Shown one piece after another: positions 22,204-27,017 of a DNA stretch of 27,017 nucleotides. The position numbers and the translations under genes are program-made. Position 1 is the first letter of the stretch; the number at the start of each line of letters is the position of its first letter. The notes beneath the pieces are model-generated. The model was not told the DNA's origin. It made no database searches and was given only the letters and a program-made list of their open reading frames with translations. Source of the DNA: Oscillospiraceae bacterium (lineage in GTDB: Bacteria; Bacillota; Clostridia; Oscillospirales; Acutalibacteraceae); assembly GCA_029012165.1 (NCBI GenBank), contig JAQXLO010000247.1:1-27017 (forward strand), in the 5' to 3' direction.

Positions 22204-24578
22204 ATTTTTTCTCTCCTTTGGCAAGATTGTATTTTTTCTATGGTACCGGCGGTGCCGTCCAGCCGGACGAGATCGCCGTTTGCAATTGTCTCGGTCAAGC
22301 CCTCCACGCCGACCACGGCAGGCAGTTTCAGCTCCCGGGAGATGATCGCCGAGTGGGACAGAAGCGAACCTTTTTCGCAGGCGATGCCCTTGGCGGACGC
22401 CAGCAGGAACACCCAGCCCGGGTCGGTCATTTTGGCGATCAGGATCTTTCCCTCGGCACTGCGCACCTTGTGGATGTCCTCCACCACCAGCGCCTCCCCC
22501 TCGGCAACGCCGTTGGAGCAGGGTGTGCCGGACAGGCGGTTTTGACTGCGGCGGAAGCGATGCGCATTGACGCAGGTGTGGGACTTGTCAAACTCCTTTT
22601 CGGCAAAGAGGATGCGGGAATAGACGGGCAGGGCGGCAAAAAGATCGTACTGCGCCTTTCTCTGCGAAACGATCTGCTGCATGGGCGTTTTCCGCTCCGC
22701 AAGGGCATACAGCTCCTCATACGTCAGGTAGAACACATCCCGTTTGTCGTCGATACAGCCGTGTGCCGCCAGCGTTTCGCCGATGGCCAGCACCACCGTG
22801 CGGCACATCCCGAAAATGCGGCTGCGGTTGAGCCGGGAAATCTCCCTTTGGGCGATGCCCCGCTTGCATTTTTTTAGCAGATATGTGCTCACCCGATCCT
22901 CCTGCGCAAGATCCGCTTGCGCCGGGGCGTGGGATTCAAGCATTTGCCGCAGGTGTTCCGGGTCGGCGGCATAGGCGTCGATCTGCCGGCGCAGGCGGTC
23001 GGGGTCGGTGCGGAACGTCTCGCTCTCGAGCTTCAGCTCCTCCGGGCTTCTGTCGCCGTACAGCTCGATGTACCCTTGCAGGCGCCCCTCGTAGTCCGCT
23101 TCGGGAAGTGAATCCTTTTCCGCCGCCAGCCGCAGCATGGCACGGATGGGCTTCATGCTCTCGATGTTGCTGACCTTGGCGATGCAGCGGTTCGCCCGTG
23201 CCTCATGGTCGGGATATTTTCTGCGCAGGTGCGCTTTCAGCAGTCCCGTGAAGATAAAGGCGTAGGTGTCGTTCATCAGCGTGATGTCCCAGTCCGCCAG
23301 CAGTTCCCGCTCGATGGCTTCCGTCAGCCGCAGCAGCTCCCGGGGCGGCATTTCGGGGCGGAAATCCTGCCGAAAACGGGCATAGACCGCCTCGAACTTC
23401 TGGTTCAGCCACTCCATATTTTTCGGCGCCGAAAGGATCTCGGTGAACGCATGGACGTAGGTCATCATCCGTACCGTCACCGGCAGCTGCACGGGCTTTG
23501 CATCCTGCTGTTTGTTGCGCACGCCCAGCATCTCCTGCCAGACGGGAATGATTTTTTTGTGGAAGGGCAGAAAGTGCAGCATGGTGTACCAGTTGCTGAT
23601 CTTATAGTACAGCCGGCCGTTGGCATGACCGACCATATTGGCAAAAACATCCGCATACTTTTCCAGCTGCGTATCGTTTTTCAGGATGCGGCGGCTGGCA
23701 CTTTTGAACACCCCTGCGTACATACGCTCCACAAAGGAGACGGTCAGCGGCAGGCTCAGGTTGGGGTAGCTCTCCACGATGTTGCTGTTGTCCAACACCA
23801 GCGGTGCCTTGTCCGGCAGGGTGGTGATGGGTCTTGCCTGCAAAAACCGGATTTGGTTGTCTGCGATGCAGAATTCCACATCCGATTCCGTCCCGAACAG
23901 GGTACGGATGCGGTCGGCGGTTTGCAGCAGGGAGCGGACGGTCTGTTCCGACAGCAGATCTTCCCTGCCGTCGTAGTAGTACACGTCGTCCGTGCGGTTG
24001 CAGTAGTAGGCGGTGGTCTCCACCCTGTCCTCCACCACATTATCCCCCGTGCCTTTTCCGACGATGATCACGCTCTCGTTGAGGATCCCTTGGGGATTTG
24101 CGGTAAACAGCACGCCCGACAGCTCCGCTTCGACCATTTGCTGGACGATCACGTGCATCCGCAGTGCCCGGACGGGAAGCTTCCTTTCCCGGACGTACCG
24201 CAAAACATTCTCGCTGTACAGTGCGCACACGCAGTCCGCAATGCGTGCAGGGATATCCTCCTTCGCCACACGCAGATACGTCTCGAACTGTCCGGCAAAG
24301 CTGCTGCCTGCGCCGTCCTCCAGCGTACAGCTGGAGCGAACGGAAACGCAGTCACAGCAGATGGTGGGTGTGTAGTGCACGCTGATCTGCTCCCGGACAG
24401 CCTGCCGGAGTGCCCGGCTCAGGGCGGCAGCATCCTCCTCCCCCACCGTGCGCAAAACCGCATCCACATACGATGTGTCCCTGACGATATCCTCGAAGGG
24501 AATCACATCGAAGGGCGGCACGCAGATGCCCTCCCGCTGCATGGCGATCAGGTGATCGGCTTTGGTTCCGTACATCAT
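22200..24578 (-). CDS. PEP synthase/Rph-like phosphotransferase
   Basis: A 792-residue protein with three parts. The N-terminal PPDK_N/ATP-grasp region (about 1-255) starts with the GTKADHLIAMQREGICVPPF equivalent of the GGK...VP motif, then SVRSS (79-83), SFAG (93-96), SGVLFTANP and ends in QARPIT. A long middle domain (about 256-660) has no motif I recognise. The C-terminal PEP-utilising mobile domain has GSLLSHSAI with the phosphorylatable His742 and LPAVVG. PEP synthases and rifampicin phosphotransferases share this order; both pass a phosphate from ATP through the histidine. The C-terminal PEP/pyruvate-binding TIM barrel of true PEP synthase is absent, so the phosphate acceptor is probably another small molecule. 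ATG 24578 overlaps the UbiA stop by four bases and follows GGGGGAGG. Confidence 0.85.
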   Translation of the reverse strand: MMYGTKADHLIAMQREGICVPPFDVIPFEDIVRDTSYVDAVLRTVGEEDAAALSRALRQAVREQISVHYTPTICCDCVSVRSSCTLEDGAGSSFAGQFETYLRVAKEDIPARIADCVCALYSENVLRYVRERKLPVRALRMHVIVQQMVEAELSGVLFTANPQGILNESVIIVGKGTGDNVVEDRVETTAYYCNRTDDVYYYDGREDLLSEQTVRSLLQTADRIRTLFGTESDVEFCIADNQIRFLQARPITTLPDKAPLVLDNSNIVESYPNLSLPLTVSFVERMYAGVFKSASRRILKNDTQLEKYADVFANMVGHANGRLYYKISNWYTMLHFLPFHKKIIPVWQEMLGVRNKQQDAKPVQLPVTVRMMTYVHAFTEILSAPKNMEWLNQKFEAVYARFRQDFRPEMPPRELLRLTEAIERELLADWDITLMNDTYAFIFTGLLKAHLRRKYPDHEARANRCIAKVSNIESMKPIRAMLRLAAEKDSLPEADYEGRLQGYIELYGDRSPEELKLESETFRTDPDRLRRQIDAYAADPEHLRQMLESHAPAQADLAQEDRVSTYLLKKCKRGIAQREISRLNRSRIFGMCRTVVLAIGETLAAHGCIDDKRDVFYLTYEELYALAERKTPMQQIVSQRKAQYDLFAALPVYSRILFAEKEFDKSHTCVNAHRFRRSQNRLSGTPCSNGVAEGEALVVEDIHKVRSAEGKILIAKMTDPGWVFLLASAKGIACEKGSLLSHSAIISRELKLPAVVGVEGLTETIANGDLVRLDGTAGTIEKIQSCQRREKI

Positions 24579-25483
24579 ATCCTCCCCCAAATCAAAAACG
24601 CTGCGACCGTCAGAAGCATGGTCGTCTCCTGCAAATAGGTATACGGCTCCACTTTTTTCACCAGCGTAAACCGCTCCGGGTCTCGGATGAACTGCGCAAA
24701 CTTCCACGTCATCCACGAAACCAACAGCAGCAGAACCACCACGGAGATGCGGTTGAGATTGCGCACCAGCAGCAGGTTCGTCAAAATATCCACCCACGTG
24801 ATCAGCAGAACGAAACGGGTCGCTTTTTTGTAGCCGAACAGCTTGGAGTAGGTGACGTATGCCGTCTCATCCTTCGGCGCACGGATCTTGCGGGAGATCT
24901 CCCAGATCAGCGCCGGGAAGTACAGGGTGAACAGCGCAAGGATCGTATATAAAGAAAAGGACTTTACCGCCGGGTACTTGATGCAGGTAAAGGCGATGAT
25001 GTACAGATTCACGAACGCCTGCACCGGGTTGTGGGTCACCAGTGCCAGAGGCAAACTGGGCTGGATCTTGCTTTTTTGAAAGAACCACTTGCTCATTAAA
25101 AAGCCGTAGAAGTACAGAATGCCGAAAAAAATCCAGCTGCGCGGCGGCATAAAGAGGATGTGCAGCACCACTGCCGCCGCCTGCACAAGGGCACAGAATA
25201 GCACCATATCCTTTTTATGTACCCTGCCGCTGGCCAGCGGTCTGTCCGGGAACAGCACCTTGTCCGTCTCGTCGTCCTTCAGATCGTCGGCAATACGCAG
25301 CCACAAAAGAAACGCAAACACCGTAAACCCGCCGATGCATTCCTGTATGCCGAACTGAAAATCCGTGATGCCGCTGTTCATCAGGACGATAAAGTAGATT
25401 TCGCAAAAGACGATGAATCCCAGCAGCAGCCTCGGAAGGATGGGATAGCGTTCCTTGCAGTAAATGTGCAGTCGTTTGAGCAT
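24575..25483 (-). CDS. UbiA family prenyltransferase
   Basis: A 302-residue membrane protein with about eight to nine helices. The first Asp-rich motif is LRIADDLKDDETD (62-74; Asp66, 67, 70, 74), followed by FPDRPLASGRV, typical of UbiA enzymes. The second region reads EISRKIRAPKDET...YSKLFGYKKA (about 190-216), the counterpart of the second metal site. These enzymes move a prenyl chain from its diphosphate to an aromatic ring or glycerol-phosphate-like acceptor in the membrane. The acceptor is not clear here: no menaquinone, heme or tocopherol genes are nearby. ATG 25483 follows GGAGGAAAG. It leads a four-gene operon of unknown product. Confidence 0.88.
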   Translation of the reverse strand: MLKRLHIYCKERYPILPRLLLGFIVFCEIYFIVLMNSGITDFQFGIQECIGGFTVFAFLLWLRIADDLKDDETDKVLFPDRPLASGRVHKKDMVLFCALVQAAAVVLHILFMPPRSWIFFGILYFYGFLMSKWFFQKSKIQPSLPLALVTHNPVQAFVNLYIIAFTCIKYPAVKSFSLYTILALFTLYFPALIWEISRKIRAPKDETAYVTYSKLFGYKKATRFVLLITWVDILTNLLLVRNLNRISVVVLLLLVSWMTWKFAQFIRDPERFTLVKKVEPYTYLQETTMLLTVAAFLIWGRI

Positions 25484-25538
25484 AAAAATCTTTCCTCCAT
25501 TTCTTTTTGGGTACACCTTTGCTTGCAAGCCTGCATAT

Positions 25539-25567
25539 ATTATAAAGTGCAATTACTGCGAAATCAA
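25539..25567 (-). promoter_or_regulatory. Sigma-A promoter of the UbiA operon
   Basis: On the minus strand: TTGATT (25562-25567), 17 bp, TATAAT (25539-25544). The predicted start is near 25532. A perfect 10-base palindrome, GCTTGCAAGC (25521-25530), lies just downstream of it. Confidence 0.75.
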
Positions 25568-25683
25568 GAATACATTCCATTAAAATTTCATTAAGATGGT
25601 CTTAAGAAGTAATAAATATGCAAAACCGCCCGCATTTTATTCAAAAAAACAATTTCATTGGCTGAAAAAATCTTCGCTTTTTA

Positions 25684-25712
25684 TTGACAAAAAAATTGCA
25701 ATAGACTATAAT
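25684..25712 (+). promoter_or_regulatory. Consensus sigma-A promoter upstream of dat
   Basis: TTGACA (25684-25689), 17 bp, TATAAT (25707-25712): a perfect consensus. The predicted start is near 25719. The stretch 25568-25683, between this and the divergent UbiA promoter, is AT-rich and shows nothing else I can support. Confidence 0.9.
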
Positions 25713-25722
25713 TACCCTTGGC

Positions 25723-25759
25723 AATGGTGTCTTTCCGTGGAAAGAGCGCCATTTTTTTT
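25723..25759 (+). terminator. Strong terminator-like hairpin in the dat leader
   Basis: AATGGTGTCTTTCC (25723-25736) pairs with GGAAAGAGCGCCATT (25739-25753) with two G-U pairs and one bulge, followed directly by a run of eight Ts (25752-25759). It starts about four bases after the predicted transcription start and lies upstream of the dat ribosome binding site (AAAGGAGATT, 25772-25781). Confidence 0.75.
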
Positions 25760-25787
25760 GGAAATTCATTTAAAGGAGATTGTCAAA

Positions 25788-26633
25788 ATGAAAACGCTTG
25801 GGTACTACAACGGCAAATACGATGAGATTGAAAACATGGTCATCCCCATGAATGACCGCGTCAGCTATTTCGGCGACGGCGTCTACGACGCCACCTACAG
25901 CCGCAACTACAAGATCTTTGCGCTGGATGAGCACATCGACCGCTTCTACAATTCCGCCGCACTGCTTCGTATTGACCTCGGTATGCCCAAGGACGAGATG
26001 AAGGCGATTCTGCAGGACATGGTCAACAAGCTGGACTGCGGCAGCCAGTTCGTCTACTGGCAGGCCACCAGAGGCACCGGGATGCGCAACCACGCCTTCC
26101 CCACCGACGGCTCCAAAGCCAACCTCTGGATCACGCTCAAGGCAAAGGATATTGAAGATACCTACAAAAAGATCAAGGTTCGCTCCAAGGAGGACACCCG
26201 CTTCCTGCACTGCAACATCAAGACGCTCAACCTCATCCCGAGCGTTATCGCTACGCAGGAGGCAACCGAACTGGGCTGTCAGGAAACGGTTTTCCACAGA
26301 GGCGAGCGTGTCACCGAGTGTGCGCACAGCAATGTTTCTATCCTGCAAAACGGCGTGTTCAAGACTGCTCCCACCGACCACCTGATTCTGCCCGGCATCG
26401 CCAGAGCGCACCTGATCAAAGCGTGCAAAAAGCTCGGCATCGCCGTGGACGAGACCGAGTACACGATGGACGAGTTGAGAAACGCCGATGAAATCATCGT
26501 TTCCTCCTCCGGCTCTCTCTGTCTTGCGTGCGAGGAACTCGACGGCAAGCCCTGCGGCGGCAAGGCGCCCGAGCTTCTCAAGGCGATTCAGGACGAAGTG
26601 CTTCGTGAATTTATGGAAGAAACGAACGTGTAA
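25788..26633 (+). CDS. dat: D-amino acid aminotransferase
   Basis: A 281-residue class IV PLP aminotransferase. Dat-type features: NDRVSYFGDGVYDATYSRN near the start, FALDEHIDRFYNS, CNIKTLNLIPSVIATQEA with PLP lysine 145 (the same number as in Bacillus D-amino acid transaminase), GERVTECAHSNVSI, and ADEIIVSSSGSL. It interconverts D-alanine and D-glutamate with their keto acids, supplying D-Glu for the wall. The closest alternative is branched-chain aminotransferase, but the length and SLNL/TLNL region favour Dat. ATG 25788 follows AAAGGAGATT. The leader has a terminator-like hairpin, so expression may be attenuated. The DUF4392 gene starts 12 bases downstream. Confidence 0.93.
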   Translation: MKTLGYYNGKYDEIENMVIPMNDRVSYFGDGVYDATYSRNYKIFALDEHIDRFYNSAALLRIDLGMPKDEMKAILQDMVNKLDCGSQFVYWQATRGTGMRNHAFPTDGSKANLWITLKAKDIEDTYKKIKVRSKEDTRFLHCNIKTLNLIPSVIATQEATELGCQETVFHRGERVTECAHSNVSILQNGVFKTAPTDHLILPGIARAHLIKACKKLGIAVDETEYTMDELRNADEIIVSSSGSLCLACEELDGKPCGGKAPELLKAIQDEVLREFMEETNV

Positions 26634-26645
26634 GAGGTGCTTTTT

Positions 26646-27017
26646 ATGACACAGCAGGAATTAACCGTACTCAATCTCGGCCAGAGCCTCGACGACATCG
26701 CCAATCTCGACCCGAGGGGCTACGGCGTTTGCAAAATTCTCTATAAAGCCTCCCGTGCCTATACGGGCATGCCGCTGTGCATGAATGCGGCGCAAAAGCT
26801 CGTCGGCACGGTCGGCGAGGGGGACATCGTGTACATCATGACCGGTTTCGTCCTGCGCCCGTTCAAGCACGCCGAGACCGACGGCATCATTTCGTCGATG
26901 CTCCTTGCCCGTGCACTGGTCAAGGCGTTCGGCGCAAAGCCCGTCGTGATTTGCCCCGAGGAAAACCGCAAAGCCGTCCGGGAGATGGCGGCGTGTGTGG
27001 GTCTGCATTTGCAGCAG
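26646..27017 (+). CDS. DUF4392 (D-glutamate cyclase-like) protein, partial
   Basis: The first 124 residues are visible; the gene runs off the window. It starts at ATG behind AGAGGTG. The stretch VYIMTGFVLRPFKHAETDGI followed by SSMLLARALVKAFGAKPVVI matches the DUF4392 pattern (TGF...ETDG...La.al...G). The known mammalian member converts D-glutamate to 5-oxo-D-proline. Position next to a D-amino acid aminotransferase supports a role in D-glutamate metabolism, either disposal or control of the pool. The rest of the domain is not visible, so the assignment is moderate. Confidence 0.75.
   Translation, partial: MTQQELTVLNLGQSLDDIANLDPRGYGVCKILYKASRAYTGMPLCMNAAQKLVGTVGEGDIVYIMTGFVLRPFKHAETDGIISSMLLARALVKAFGAKPVVICPEENRKAVREMAACVGLHLQQ

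Noticed and set aside
22200..24578. Naming the phosphotransferase as PEP synthase (ppsA) or rifampicin phosphotransferase (rph)
   Set aside because: The C-terminal PEP barrel is missing, and the middle domain could not be matched to the Rph drug-binding domain by eye.
1..27017. CRISPR arrays, insertion sequences, tRNA/rRNA genes, prophage
   Set aside because: No spaced direct repeats, transposase or integrase motifs, CCA-ended cloverleafs or rRNA blocks were seen on either strand.

Overview
The window looks like a core-type chromosomal segment of an anaerobic Clostridia member, most likely Oscillospiraceae/Ruminococcaceae. This is inferred from gene content (BspA-type LRR_5 proteins, FeoA-FeoB with a small Cys-rich FeoB partner, KtrAB, AzlCD, a SpoIID/LytB-domain protein, D-amino acid transaminase), AGGAGG-type ribosome binding sites, and GC-rich genes separated by AT-rich spacers carrying clear sigma-A promoters and U-tailed terminators. 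I see no tRNA, rRNA, insertion sequence, phage gene or CRISPR array. Both ends of the window cut through genes.

Layout. 1-2621 (minus): a cut-off LRR_5 surface protein, then an operon of ECF sigma factor, membrane-anchored DUF4367-like probable anti-sigma factor and a small secreted Cys protein. 2819-3998 (plus): azlC-azlD, a branched-chain amino acid exporter. 4028-12650 (plus): a tight six-gene run of Eis-like acetyltransferase, RodA/FtsW-type glycosyltransferase, class B penicillin-binding protein, a very unusual Ser/Thr kinase, alanine aminotransferase AlaA and cytidine deaminase. 12655-14913 (minus): a CapA-like phosphatase-fold protein followed by a SpoIID/LytB-like protein whose domain order is circularly permuted. 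14970-17487 (plus): feoA-feoB-small Cys-rich partner, behind a promoter with two copies of a 16-bp operator. 17521-19692 (plus): ktrB-ktrA potassium uptake; ktrB has no ordinary start codon. 19706-25567 (minus): four genes joined by 4-base ATGA overlaps: UbiA-type prenyltransferase, PEP-synthase-like phosphotransferase, GNAT-type acyltransferase and AMP-forming acyl ligase; the product is unknown. 25684-27017 (plus): D-amino acid aminotransferase and the start of a DUF4392 (D-glutamate cyclase-like) gene.

How the genes work together. The rodA-pbp-kinase block is a peptidoglycan synthase pair with a kinase that probably senses something outside the cell and signals inward; the extracellular part carries WG and LRR_5 repeats rather than the usual PASTA domains. 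AlaA and Dat both bear on alanine and D-amino acid supply for the wall. The feo operon imports ferrous iron under probable DtxR/IdeR-type control. KtrAB imports potassium.

The strongest candidates for something undescribed are the permuted SpoIID/LytB protein, the kinase-WG-LRR sensor in a wall-synthesis operon, the four-gene UbiA/PEP-synthase/GNAT/AMP-ligase operon, and two leaders (ktrB and dat) in which a terminator-like hairpin starts almost at the predicted transcription start. Family assignments come from reading motifs by eye; no database search was run.
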